A DNA stretch of 64,000 nt, from contig JAPOQK010000088.1 of assembly GCA_026710795.1 (NCBI GenBank), positions 48,417 to 112,416 of the forward strand, written 5' to 3'. A model generated the notes under the pieces. That model was given only the letters and a program-made list of their open reading frames with translations, was not told the origin of the DNA and searched no databases. The translations under genes and the position numbers were made by a program. Of the stretch, positions 10,016-18,211 are shown piece by piece. Each line of letters opens with the position of its first letter. The first letter of the stretch is position 1. The stretch is from Candidatus Poribacteria bacterium. Its GTDB lineage: Bacteria > Poribacteria > WGA-4E > WGA-3G.

Positions 10016-10767
10016 TCTAATCCATAGATGCGTGCAAGATTATCACCAAAAATCAACGCTTCCGCATCATCACCGAGTTCCAAACGTCTTAAAGCATTGA
10101 TAACCTGTATCGGTCTATATTCCGGTAGATTAGAACCAAAGACTATCTGTTCCGGTCCGAGGGTATCAACTGCTGTCTTTACCTCCGTAGGTACAACCGT
10201 GTCAGGATCATCTCCCCAACGACGATGAAAACGTAAAATAGTTGTTCCAAGAAAGACGTTCCTGTTCGCTTTTGCTACAGAGATTGCATCATCTAAATCA
10301 TCTGGAAACCCCATGTGGTCCATAATAATAGGTGTTTCTGGCACCCAACTTGCTACGATCCCAATGCGATTCGGGTGGCAGTTATTCGGTCCAGAATGAA
10401 TTGAGATAATCAATCCCAAGTCACGCGCAGCCTCAACGACAGGACGGACGATTGGATCATCAACATTGTAATTGTGAATCGCTGGCATCAGTTTAATTCC
10501 GCGCATTCCCCATTCCTCCGCCGTAAATTTGACTTGCGGTATCGGGTCAGGTTCAGTCGGATGCACAAGAGCACATCCAAGCGCACGCTGGTTACCCTCA
10601 ATAACATCAGCAAGTTCGGCGTTACGAGGATTCGGTTGAGGAGTCGGCATGATGACCGCAACATCCATAGATGCCTCATCTTCTAATACAAGCAGTGCGT
10701 TCAGATCCAACTTACCAGATTCGTCTCGAAATTCATCATTGAGATATGCTTCAAAATCTCCACGCAT
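10012..10767 (-). CDS. Amidohydrolase-family TIM-barrel protein
   Basis: This 251-residue protein resembles the amidohydrolase-2 group (decarboxylases and hydrolases related to ACMSD). Visible elements are LVHPTEPDP, WGMRGIKLMP, IISIHSGPNNCHPNR with possible metal-binding His residues, IMDHMGFPDDLDDA, and the late Asn in FGSNLPEYRPIQVINALRRL, where Asp is usual in active members (GSDxP). The N-terminal HxH motif of the family is absent, because the protein starts downstream of that position or lacks it. It precedes gcvT with a 4-base overlap and has AGGAGG 8 bases before its ATG. Its substrate cannot be told; its role in the glycine operon is unknown. Confidence 0.75.
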   Translation of the reverse strand: MRGDFEAYLNDEFRDESGKLDLNALLVLEDEASMDVAVIMPTPQPNPRNAELADVIEGNQRALGCALVHPTEPDPIPQVKFTAEEWGMRGIKLMPAIHNYNVDDPIVRPVVEAARDLGLIISIHSGPNNCHPNRIGIVASWVPETPIIMDHMGFPDDLDDAISVAKANRNVFLGTTILRFHRRWGDDPDTVVPTEVKTAVDTLGPEQIVFGSNLPEYRPIQVINALRRLELGDDAEALIFGDNLARIYGLE

Positions 10768-10868
10768 AAGATACCTCCTATGATTAACACCCTAAATACT
10801 GCTACTTCTCATTCATTTATGTGCGGACACCAGTCAGTAATGTAAGGGCAGAAATGTAAATCTCAATC

Positions 10869-11912
10869 CTACGGTTCAGAATATTGCTCGTTAATTTGAA
10901 TTGCCCCATTTTCAGTATCAGTTACAAAATGCAAATTTTCTCCCTTCAATGTATCACGATACATTGAATATGCTGATTGGGCTGTAGAAACATCAGGGAA
11001 ACGGATAACAAAGATGTTATAAGGGTGTGTGGGATTGTTAGAGCGAATGTTGTATTGGGCGGAAATTCCTACAGTGTCATCTGTCAATTGTGGAAAGGGA
11101 TTAGGTAAAGATTTATTTACCTGTCGTAATGCCCAATTTGTCTTAAAATACTTTTCACTTCCACGGATGTACTGATTAGGTAGAATTTCAAGAAACGGTA
11201 TTTTTTGCGGAGGATCCAGTATCCGCTTAGCAGTCGCTTCTGCAAGTGCCACCATTGCCTTACGAATACCAGTCGCGATCGCATATCCCTCTATCTGTAT
11301 GAAGTACTTCCCTTTCCAGAACCAGAGGTATTTCCCTGATATGATTGCTTTACAGCCGACCCATTCAAATTTCGGTTGTGGATAACTGTAGACGCTAAAA
11401 ATGCCGAATGCGTTTTCAGGTGTTCCCATATCAAATATCTCAAGTAAGATATACGGGATCGATTCAAATTTTGAACTCTGATATTCCACTTCTGTTTTTC
11501 TTTTAAATCCGTAATTGTAGTAAATATCACGGTCATCTTCTGAGAGCAAAATTCGATCTTTGTAAAGCGTTTCGGGGGTGTAAGTTGTAGGTTTCTGAGC
11601 ACGCACCCAATCTGTTATTTCCCCATCTTGCGGTAAAAGTGTTTCTGGTGCTGCAGTTGTCAAGGTAGGAAGCATTTTATATACCACTTCCTCTTTTCCA
11701 TTTTCCTTAATCTGTGCTGTAACCTTGTCCTGAACATTAGCAGAAATAGCAGATAATGCTTCATTTGCACTTTTCGTTGTCGGTGCTTTCCAAACACCGA
11801 AAATATACACATTTTCTTGATTTACCAATGTAAAATTGCCACGTTCTTCCTGACAAGACAGAAGAAACATAATCAATATAGAACAAATACAGATTACGCC
11901 GGTGTGTTTCAT
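10869..11912 (-). CDS. Lipoprotein of the DUF6599-like family
   Basis: The protein (347 residues from the ATG at 11912; an in-frame GTG at 11921 is an alternative) begins with a lipoprotein signal, ICSILIMFLLSCQEE, with the lipobox Cys near residue 20. The body contains TYTPETLYKDRILLSEDDRD followed by YYNYGFKR and ILLEIFDMGTPENAFGIFS, which resembles the DUF6599 family, whose function is not known. It is the last gene of a run after rpsO, pnp, a small membrane protein and an LptE-like lipoprotein. Its start nearly abuts the LptE-like stop. It probably acts at the inner face of the outer membrane or in the periplasm. Confidence 0.6.
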   Translation of the reverse strand: MKHTGVICICSILIMFLLSCQEERGNFTLVNQENVYIFGVWKAPTTKSANEALSAISANVQDKVTAQIKENGKEEVVYKMLPTLTTAAPETLLPQDGEITDWVRAQKPTTYTPETLYKDRILLSEDDRDIYYNYGFKRKTEVEYQSSKFESIPYILLEIFDMGTPENAFGIFSVYSYPQPKFEWVGCKAIISGKYLWFWKGKYFIQIEGYAIATGIRKAMVALAEATAKRILDPPQKIPFLEILPNQYIRGSEKYFKTNWALRQVNKSLPNPFPQLTDDTVGISAQYNIRSNNPTHPYNIFVIRFPDVSTAQSAYSMYRDTLKGENLHFVTDTENGAIQINEQYSEP

Positions 11913-11914
11913 CT

Positions 11915-12538
11915 TTACCACTGTTCTGCAAGTTGATTGTAAAGATCCTCAATGAGTTCATCTATTATCAAATTTTTTGCTTGATCGACTGTTTCAGGAG
12001 GTTCTCCTCGGTTATCTACTACATAGAAGTCATGAATCTGCACATGGTTATCTCTTCTTTCTATGAGATTGTTCCTCACCTTATCAAGAAATTGATATTC
12101 AACTTGTAGACTCATCCGTAACATTTCAACATTACCACTTGGACCAAACCCGTGTTCTTTTATATGGTAATCATTAATCTTTATTGTCAATTCACAATCA
12201 TTACCGTCGTTCCATTTACGATTGAAATGTCGGGTTAATTTCTCATGGATAACCTCGTCAAAAGGGCGTTGTGAAACGTCATCGTAAGCAAAATCTGCAT
12301 CCTGAATTTCAATAGGTGGAATGTTAATAGTCTTGATATGTTCAAGATACGATGAGGTAGAAACATAACCACATCCGACGAAAACACTGAAAAATACTAC
12401 AAAACTAAAACACAACAATGACAGAATAGCAAAGTTGTGATAAGAAAGGCTACATTTACCCTTATTCCAGTATAGTAGTCGAAGGATTGGACGAGGATGA
12501 AAAGAATGTCTATTATTGTGTTTCCATTTGGTACGCAT
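11915..12538 (-). CDS. LptE-like outer-membrane assembly lipoprotein
   Basis: Residues about 35-57 form a signal segment ending in the lipobox VFVGCGY, a Cys-Gly-Tyr start typical of LptE. The mature part has the family feel: IKTINIPPIEIQDADFAYDD, then alternating strands (LTIKINDYHIKEHGF, MLRMSLQVEYQFLD) and a C-terminal helix IIDELIEDLYNQLAEQW. LptE plugs LptD and delivers lipopolysaccharide to the cell surface. The predicted start at 12538 gives an unusually long basic N-terminus, so the true start may be an internal alternative codon. The gene overlaps the preceding small membrane gene by 26 bases. Confidence 0.65.
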   Translation of the reverse strand: MRTKWKHNNRHSFHPRPILRLLYWNKGKCSLSYHNFAILSLLCFSFVVFFSVFVGCGYVSTSSYLEHIKTINIPPIEIQDADFAYDDVSQRPFDEVIHEKLTRHFNRKWNDGNDCELTIKINDYHIKEHGFGPSGNVEMLRMSLQVEYQFLDKVRNNLIERRDNHVQIHDFYVVDNRGEPPETVDQAKNLIIDELIEDLYNQLAEQW

Positions 12539-12806
12539 ACAAATTTCCTTTTAATGTAAATTGAAACAAATTGAAAGGATTGTAATGATTAATTTGTGGA
12601 CGTTCAGGTTCTTTTTCTTTACCAAAACGTAAGACACGAACAAAATCTACAATCTCGTTTTTTACGGAAGGAATTGAGAGTACAACAAATGCAACGATTA
12701 GTACAATTAATATGAACGCCAATAGATTGGTCATCCATTTCTGGGCGAGCAAATCCCCTTTCGCTTGCTGGATCTGTCGCTTTACACGGGGGTTACGAGT
12801 TCTCAT
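12513..12806 (-). CDS. Small single-span membrane protein
   Basis: This 97-residue protein starts with a basic, Arg/Lys-rich stretch (MRTRNPRVKRQIQQAKGD), has one strong membrane helix (about residues 28-48, NLLAFILIVLIVAFVVLSIP), and ends in a polar, Pro/Asn-containing tail. I do not recognise a family. It lies between pnp and the LptE-like gene, all on the minus strand, and overlaps the latter by 26 bases. A role in envelope biogenesis is possible from position alone. Confidence 0.6.
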   Translation of the reverse strand: MRTRNPRVKRQIQQAKGDLLAQKWMTNLLAFILIVLIVAFVVLSIPSVKNEIVDFVRVLRFGKEKEPERPQINHYNPFNLFQFTLKGNLYAYQMETQ

Positions 12807-12880
12807 AGGCTCACCTATTGTGTAAAATGGAGAATATTTTACATATTGTAATTGAAAGGAACGAGATATTTTTCAGTGAT

Positions 12881-12909
12881 ACGCGGAATGCAATAAGCAC
12901 ATTCCGCGT
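12881..12909. repeat. Perfect hairpin downstream of pnp
   Basis: ACGCGGAATG and its exact reverse complement CATTCCGCGT flank a 9-base loop, 47 bases after the pnp stop. The stem is strong, but no T-run follows on either strand, so termination is uncertain. It may protect or define the 3' end of the rpsO-pnp message. Confidence 0.55.
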
Positions 12910-12955
12910 AGATTTAATAGGAGATTATTAAGGGTTCTTGGTTATGAGTGTTTTC

Positions 12956-15259
12956 TTAAAACCTACCTTTTGGAATACGAGGTGACCGACGATTTCTGGA
13001 ATCACGTGAGTTATCACGATTGTCATATCGGTTGTTACGTCTATCCCTACTGTCACGATTATCACGTGAATCACGGTAAGGACGATTCTCACGGTAATTT
13101 GACCGATTTTGGTCGCGTGGTTCAGGTGATCCTCCACCCTCATCCGGGTCAGAAGAGGTATCAAGTTCTGCCAGTGGAACGCCTTTCGCAGCAATCAACG
13201 ATAAGTCAACTCTACCTTGTTCATCAATCGTTAGAATACGAACAGTTACCTCATCACCCACTTGCATCACATCCTCGGCTCTACGGACATAACCGTCTCC
13301 CATCTGCGAGATATGGACAAGTCCATCTTTACCGGGGAGAATTTCTACAAACGCACCGAACGATGCTGTCCTGACAACTTTCCCAGTATACTCTTTGCCG
13401 ATTTCAGGCATGGCAGTGACTTCGCGGATTTTCTCCTCAGCACGTTTCACATCATCCGCACTGGTTGACGCAATTTCAACTGTGCCATCATCATCAATGT
13501 TTATCGTAGTGTTTGTTTCTTCTTGGATACCTTGCACGGTTTTACCACGAGGACCAATCAGATCTTTAATCTTCTGTGGTGCTATTTTCAGAGAGAAAAT
13601 ACGAGGTGCGTAAGGTGACAACTCCGCACGCGGGGTACTCATAACTGCGTTCATTTGCTCTATCACAGCAATACGAGCTTCTCGCGCCTGATGAATAGCA
13701 CGACGCATCAGTTCAGGGGTGACACCGTCGATTTTAATATCCATCTGTACCGCAGTAATTCCTTCTGTGGTACCAGCAACCTTAAAATCCATATCCCCCA
13801 GAAAATCCTCAGTTCCGAGCATGTCTGTCAAAATAACCTCACGTTCACCCTCTTTAATCAGACCAACTCCGATACCAGCAACAGGACGTTTTAACGGAAC
13901 ACCTGCATCCAAAAGTGCTAAGGTCGCACCACAAACGGTTGCCATTGATGACGACGCATTCGACTCCAATATCTCGGATACAATACGAACAGTATAATTA
14001 AATTCATCTTTAGTCGGAATAACCGGCTCAAGTGCTTTTTGAGCAAGCGCACCGTGTCCAATTTCTCTACGACCAGGTCCCATCATACGTTTGACTTCAC
14101 CTGTGCTATACGGAGGGAAGTTGTAGTGTAAAAAGAAACCACGACGGATTTCTCCATCCAAACCACGCTGCACATCCTCATCACCTGAAGTACCAAGAGT
14201 TGTAACACAGAGTGCCTGAGTCTGTCCACGTGTGAAAAGGGCAGAACCGTGGGTCCGAGGTAACAACGCTACTTCTCCAGAAATAGAACGAATATCAGTA
14301 ACTCCGCGTCCATCAACGCGTTTGCCTTCAACAAGGATTGCCTGACGCATCTCCTCTTTTTCTATATCGCTCAAGATTGAACGCGCCTCTTTTTCCGCAC
14401 TTAGGTCTATTTCTTCGGGGGTATCCTCTTGGATTTCAGAGAGAATATCTGTTTGAATCTGTTCAAGGTAATCTTCACGGAGCTGTTTGTCTGCCATACC
14501 TATTGATTCACGTATACGAGCAGTGGCAAGGTCTCTAATACGGGTGTTTAATGTATCCTCCACAGCTTTTGATTCATACTCACGTTTTGTCTGACTACAG
14601 ACAGCGACAATTCCCTCTTGGAGTTTTATTATTTCTTTTATTTCTTCGTGTGCCGCTATAATTGTGTCAATAACTTCGTCTTCTGGAGTTTCATGTCCTC
14701 CTCCTTCAACTGACATCACGGCTGTTGATGTACCGCTTACAAATAGTTCTATCTCCGAAGCATGTAATTCCTCGTAAGTGGGATTGACAATCAATTTTCC
14801 ATCTATCTTTCCCATGGTAACTGCCGCAACAGGTCCATTAAACGGTATATCAGATACTGACAGCGCAGCAGATGTACCGATTAACGCAGGAACATCTGCA
14901 GGATGAATACCATCTGATGACAAGACAGTACATAAAACCTGTACTTCAGCCTTAAATTCTTTCGGGAATAATGGACGTATACAGTGGTCAATCAAACGAG
15001 CTACGAGCTGCTCTGACGAACCAGGACGGGGTTCACGCCTACCATACACAGTTGGGATACGACCACCAGCATACGATCTTTCTCTGTAATCTACAGTCAA
15101 AGGGAAAAAATCTAAATCATTCTCTCTATAATCTGCTACCACAGTCACTAAGACAACTGTTCCACCATATTGCACCCAAACGGCACCATCTGCCTGTTTA
15201 GCAACTTTCCCCAATTCTATTGATAAATTTTCGCTTCCGAGTTGCATTTCTACTTTCAC
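12956..15259 (-). CDS. pnp: Polyribonucleotide nucleotidyltransferase
   Basis: PNPase degrades RNA 3' to 5' phosphorolytically and can add tails. The 767 residues contain two RNase PH domains (DYRERSYAGGRIPTVYGR and HYNFPPYSTGEVKRMMGPGR), a KH domain (KIKDLIGPRGKTVQGIQEET), and an S1 domain (YTGKVVRTASFGAFVEILPG). A low-complexity Arg/Asp/Asn/Ser tail of about 50 residues ends the chain. The start is a GTG at 15259 with GGAGG 8 bases upstream. It follows rpsO by 41 bases, the classical rpsO-pnp order. The repetitive codons of the tail make short direct repeats in the DNA at about 13000-13100. Confidence 0.97.
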   Translation of the reverse strand: MKVEMQLGSENLSIELGKVAKQADGAVWVQYGGTVVLVTVVADYRENDLDFFPLTVDYRERSYAGGRIPTVYGRREPRPGSSEQLVARLIDHCIRPLFPKEFKAEVQVLCTVLSSDGIHPADVPALIGTSAALSVSDIPFNGPVAAVTMGKIDGKLIVNPTYEELHASEIELFVSGTSTAVMSVEGGGHETPEDEVIDTIIAAHEEIKEIIKLQEGIVAVCSQTKREYESKAVEDTLNTRIRDLATARIRESIGMADKQLREDYLEQIQTDILSEIQEDTPEEIDLSAEKEARSILSDIEKEEMRQAILVEGKRVDGRGVTDIRSISGEVALLPRTHGSALFTRGQTQALCVTTLGTSGDEDVQRGLDGEIRRGFFLHYNFPPYSTGEVKRMMGPGRREIGHGALAQKALEPVIPTKDEFNYTVRIVSEILESNASSSMATVCGATLALLDAGVPLKRPVAGIGVGLIKEGEREVILTDMLGTEDFLGDMDFKVAGTTEGITAVQMDIKIDGVTPELMRRAIHQAREARIAVIEQMNAVMSTPRAELSPYAPRIFSLKIAPQKIKDLIGPRGKTVQGIQEETNTTINIDDDGTVEIASTSADDVKRAEEKIREVTAMPEIGKEYTGKVVRTASFGAFVEILPGKDGLVHISQMGDGYVRRAEDVMQVGDEVTVRILTIDEQGRVDLSLIAAKGVPLAELDTSSDPDEGGGSPEPRDQNRSNYRENRPYRDSRDNRDSRDRRNNRYDNRDNSRDSRNRRSPRIPKGRF

Positions 15260-15300
15260 TCAATTTCCTCCTCATACACAAAATGCTTACGGTGGTATAT

Positions 15301-15591
15301 TTAACTTCTTTGTACACCGATCGTGTCGCGAATACCAAGTTCATTAATTAAACGATAATACCGAGGTAAATCTTTTTTATAAAGATACTTTAACAAACGG
15401 CGTTGTTTTCCTACCAACCGAAAAAGTCCATAGCGCGAGTGATGATCTTTTTTATGCGTTTGAAAATGTTCCGTCAATTCCTGTATCCGCGCATTTAATA
15501 CCGCGACTTGTGCCTCTGGCGAACCGGTGTCTCGATCATGTATTTGGTGCTTTTGGATCAATTCCTGCTTCTTTTCTGCATCAATTGCCAA
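15301..15591 (-). CDS. rpsO: 30S ribosomal protein S15
   Basis: S15 binds 16S rRNA early in small-subunit assembly. The 96-residue sequence matches the family throughout: KKQELIQKHQIHDRDTGSPE, AQVAVLNARIQELTEHFQTH, KKDHHSRYGLFRLVGKQRRL and LKYLYKKDLPRYYRLINELG. The start is a TTG at 15591 with GGAGG at 15601-15605, a good spacing; no ATG is available in frame. It is the first gene of the rpsO-pnp operon, with a promoter about 140 bases upstream. Confidence 0.97.
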   Translation of the reverse strand: MAIDAEKKQELIQKHQIHDRDTGSPEAQVAVLNARIQELTEHFQTHKKDHHSRYGLFRLVGKQRRLLKYLYKKDLPRYYRLINELGIRDTIGVQRS

Positions 15592-15661
15592 ACTATCTCA
15601 CCTCCTTTTTCTTTTAGCATTTAAGTGTAAAAAATTAATAAATCCTCATAATAGTAACAAA

Positions 15662-15760
15662 GCACGACGGATATAAATTTGCCGTGCCTAAAGTTGCTTA
15701 TATGAGATAATTTCACTTATATTGTGACATAATTATATCATAAATTAACGCGAATTTCAA
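15662..15760 (-). promoter_or_regulatory. rpsO-pnp promoter and hairpin-bearing leader
   Basis: On the minus strand, TTGAAA (15760-15755) is followed after 17 bases by TATAAT (15737-15732), a strong sigma70-type promoter. The leader of about 135 bases contains an imperfect inverted repeat at 15662-15688 (GCACGAC and GCCGTGC arms). S15 represses its own translation through leader structure in several bacteria, so this hairpin could be such an element, but the motif is not one I can match. Confidence 0.6.
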
Positions 15761-15867
15761 GAAAATTTCAATTCACTGTATTTGGCACATTGTTTATTCA
15801 AGAGAATGGGGTATAAATACTCTTCGCACAAAGGTTGAAATTGATGAGAGCACATCGCTTATTTATT

Positions 15868-15900
15868 GTAGGTCGGAGCGAGCACAGCGACCTCCGACAT
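15868..15900. repeat. Dispersed 33-base palindromic repeat, copy 1
   Basis: The copy starts GTAGGTCGGAGCGAGC and ends CGACCTCCGACAT, forming an imperfect hairpin. It differs from the copy at 19276-19308 only in the centre (CACAG against CGGAG). A third copy lies in reverse orientation at 63397-63429. Confidence 0.85.
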
Positions 15901-16115
15901 CTTACATTCTGTAGAATCCACACGGGAAATGCCTTAATGGCATTCATACCGTTGATTTGGCGCATTTGGCGTTGATTTGGGGGAACGCCTAATGAAGATT
16001 AAGTTATTAAATCGGTAATTTCAATTTTCATTAGGTCCGGTAAGCGATTTCCTAACAGCATTCAGATGTCAAATAAGATCATGTCTTTGGTTGAAAGGTA
16101 TTGGATACCCGAATG

Positions 16116-16242
16116 TTGCTATACACCTTTCGCACCGCTGGTGCTTTGCTTCTTTATGAGATGCGTGTTCTATACACTTTCCACACCTCTGGGGCTGGGA
16201 GGCATTTACGATAGCCTCGGAGAGGCGAAAGGTGTATAGCAA
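16116..16242. repeat. 127-base element with 18-base perfect inverted ends
   Basis: The left end TTGCTATACACCTTTCGC (16116-16133) is the exact reverse complement of the right end at 16225-16242. The interior is short and non-coding. Related ends occur at 63098-63120 and 45781-45804. It looks like a MITE-like or hairpin element, but I cannot identify a parent transposon. Confidence 0.7.
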
Positions 16243-16493
16243 ACGTTAGTCAACACCCTCCCAAGCCCAGCGGGGCGACAGGTGTCCAACGGACTTGTCT
16301 GAATCCCAGAATGCACAGAACCCACAGAAAACACAGAAAATCCCTCTACCTTCGCGTCTTCTGCGTCCTCTGTGCCTTCAGCGATTCAGACAAAACATAC
16401 AACCCACCAAAACCCTCTTATCTTATCCCGGGAAATTCCAATAGGCATTCATAAGAAACATCAACACCAGAAACTCTCCAGATTGCTAATCTG

Positions 16494-17516
16494 CTAACCA
16501 GTCCAATCCAAAACAACGCCTGTATAAACATCAGGTTCATTCAGAAGTCCATCATAGGCTTGCTTTATCAATTCAGGTTTCAGACGATGTGAAACTAACG
16601 ATTCAACATCCAATTCACCACGGGCTATCCAATCAAAAATGGTCTGTTGCTTGCTGAACTGTGATACGCGGTTACCTGTATCCGGATACATCGGCACACA
16701 CCATTCTAATGCACCGCGAATTGTTATCCATCGTAAATGTGTATCGGAAAGAAGTTCTGTTAAATCACCGTGAACAGAAACACGCGGAGAACCGAGGATA
16801 ACAAGTTGTCCATGATTAGCGGTCGCACGGAGTGCCTGCATAACAACACTACTATGTCCAACAGCATCTACAGTGATATGACCGAGTTCTCCATTAGTAA
16901 AGTCTTGAAGTTGAGCTTGCACTTCATTTGCATCACCCCCAACAGTTTGTGCTATTCCACAACGTTCCGCTAATTCGCGTCTTTCCTTCACGGGGTCAAC
17001 ACCGATAACACGACACCCATGTATTTGAAACATCTGTGAGGCAAGATTCCCAACCAACCCTAATCCAAACACGATGACACGCGAGTTAGTTCCAATCTCT
17101 GAGACAATGATTGATGTCATCGCAACACCTGCCATACGTGAGGCTGCCACAACTCCCGCATCAATTGAATCTCTAACTGGAGTAATGAGTCTATCCTGTG
17201 AATACCGAATAGTTGAAGCATGCCGTCCATAAGTAAAGACACGGTCACCTGGTGCAACACGGGTAACATTTGCACCTACGTCGCGCACAATTCCAACATT
17301 AGCATAGCCAGAACGCCAAGGATATGCACACCAAGAACCTTTCTGAAAAACCTTCGGTTCTCTACCTGTATAGTTGGCAAGTTCTGTCCCACTGCTGATG
17401 AACGTATATTCTGTGTCTATCAATATCTCATGAGGAGACTGAATTGAATCATCAAATTCACTTACTTGTAATTCTACCTCGTTTTGTCCAGTTACAACAA
17501 CTTCACTAATTTTCAT
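16494..17516 (-). CDS. MDR-family dehydrogenase without the usual zinc motif
   Basis: This 340-residue protein belongs to the medium-chain dehydrogenase superfamily. The nucleotide-binding fold is clear (VIVFGLGLVGNLASQMFQIH at about residue 150, with an acidic VIGVDPVKER). The N-terminal domain has SSGTELANYTGREP and PGDRVFTYGRHAST, but the GHE motif that normally ligates catalytic zinc is replaced by RSGYANVGIV. It resembles the sorbitol/threonine-dehydrogenase-like proteins that are common in marine lineages. The ATG at 17516 overlaps the DUF202 gene by 11 bases; a TTG at 17522 is an alternative. Substrate unknown; neighbours include a dioxygenase. Confidence 0.8.
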   Translation of the reverse strand: MKISEVVVTGQNEVELQVSEFDDSIQSPHEILIDTEYTFISSGTELANYTGREPKVFQKGSWCAYPWRSGYANVGIVRDVGANVTRVAPGDRVFTYGRHASTIRYSQDRLITPVRDSIDAGVVAASRMAGVAMTSIIVSEIGTNSRVIVFGLGLVGNLASQMFQIHGCRVIGVDPVKERRELAERCGIAQTVGGDANEVQAQLQDFTNGELGHITVDAVGHSSVVMQALRATANHGQLVILGSPRVSVHGDLTELLSDTHLRWITIRGALEWCVPMYPDTGNRVSQFSKQQTIFDWIARGELDVESLVSHRLKPELIKQAYDGLLNEPDVYTGVVLDWTG

Positions 17517-17832
17517 GACCAATTCCTTCTGCTAATTCTTTCTGTTTAATTTCACGAATGAGAGTCTTCATCTTATTATATCTATAAAGTCCAAGAAAAA
17601 AAGTTATAGTACCGATAAATATAAAAAACCCACCAATGGCACCATCAGCAATTGGATCGCTTACAATATTAAAATGTATAAAGGATAATCCTGCGACGAA
17701 CAGTGTCAATGCAGTACGAATATAGGCAAGGAAGGTTCTCTCATTGGCAAGTATTGTCCTATCAGCCGCGAGGTGATCGCGCAGAATGAGTTGTCCCTTA
17801 ATATCCTGATACGGTGTTTCTTTTTCTGTCAT
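17506..17832 (-). CDS. DUF202 (YidH-like) membrane protein
   Basis: The 108-residue protein carries the DUF202 signature near residue 18: DHLAADRTILANERTFLAYI, followed by RTALTLFVAGLSFIHF. Three hydrophobic helices (about 36-56, 64-84 and the first segment) match the family, whose members are small inner-membrane proteins of unknown role. It lies between a two-span membrane protein and the MDR dehydrogenase, with coupled spacing. Confidence 0.88.
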   Translation of the reverse strand: MTEKETPYQDIKGQLILRDHLAADRTILANERTFLAYIRTALTLFVAGLSFIHFNIVSDPIADGAIGGFFIFIGTITFFLGLYRYNKMKTLIREIKQKELAEGIGHEN

Positions 17833-17851
17833 ACAGTTAAATTTACTCCTC

Positions 17852-18190
17852 CTAAAGTAGACTTAAAAAGAGAATTATGATTATTCCAATTATCCACCCA
17901 CAAAAGATATTCAGGGTTCGTAACGTTTTCAATGTTTTTCGGTAATACTTGGTATAGAGAGCAGGATGTTGTGAGTAGACGTTTACTCTCTCTGGTGAAG
18001 ATAGGTCAATTGTAGGTATTTTCAGATACACAAAAAGAATCGCGATACCGAGGAGGACGATATTTATAACGGATGCAATACAAAGACCTATCCCCAACGT
18101 CCTCCAACGCCACTTTGAGACATCTCTACGCGCATCCGCTCTAGCAGTGCGAATAAGCACCGCAGAAGATATCTCAATCCTGTTTTTCAT
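17852..18190 (-). CDS. Two-span membrane protein of unknown family
   Basis: The 112-residue protein has a basic N-terminus (residues 1-28, Arg-rich), a membrane helix at about 32-54 (GIGLCIASVINIVLLGIAIL), a soluble loop with KYYRKTLKTLRTLN, and a second helix at the C-terminus (FCGWIIGIIIILFLSLL). I do not recognise it. It sits 21 bases after the dioxygenase gene and 19 before the DUF202 gene, so all four genes probably share a transcript. Confidence 0.6.
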   Translation of the reverse strand: MKNRIEISSAVLIRTARADARRDVSKWRWRTLGIGLCIASVINIVLLGIAILFVYLKIPTIDLSSPERVNVYSQHPALYTKYYRKTLKTLRTLNIFCGWIIGIIIILFLSLL

Positions 18191-18211
18191 GTGTACCTAT
18201 TTTCAGCATCA

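Larger units (their letters stand above)
15770..16493. other. Intergenic repeat island without genes
   Basis: About 700 bases between rpsO and the dehydrogenase hold no credible gene. They contain a palindromic repeat at 15868-15900 shared with 19276-19308 and 63397-63429; an 18-base perfect inverted pair (16116-16133 and 16225-16242) bounding 127 bases; a 21-base run at 16265-16285 that is identical to one at 45781-45801; and a purine-rich/pyrimidine-rich stretch at 16303-16394 with arms of the type CACAGAA and CTCTGTGCC. The arrangement looks like a sink for small mobile or selfish repeats. Confidence 0.75.

Noticed and set aside
10768..10868. A glycine riboswitch before the amidohydrolase-gcv operon
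   Set aside because: The gap is only about 100 bases and I see no tandem aptamer pattern.
15770..16493. A replication origin in the AT-rich repeat island
   Set aside because: I see no cluster of DnaA boxes and no dnaA or dnaN nearby.
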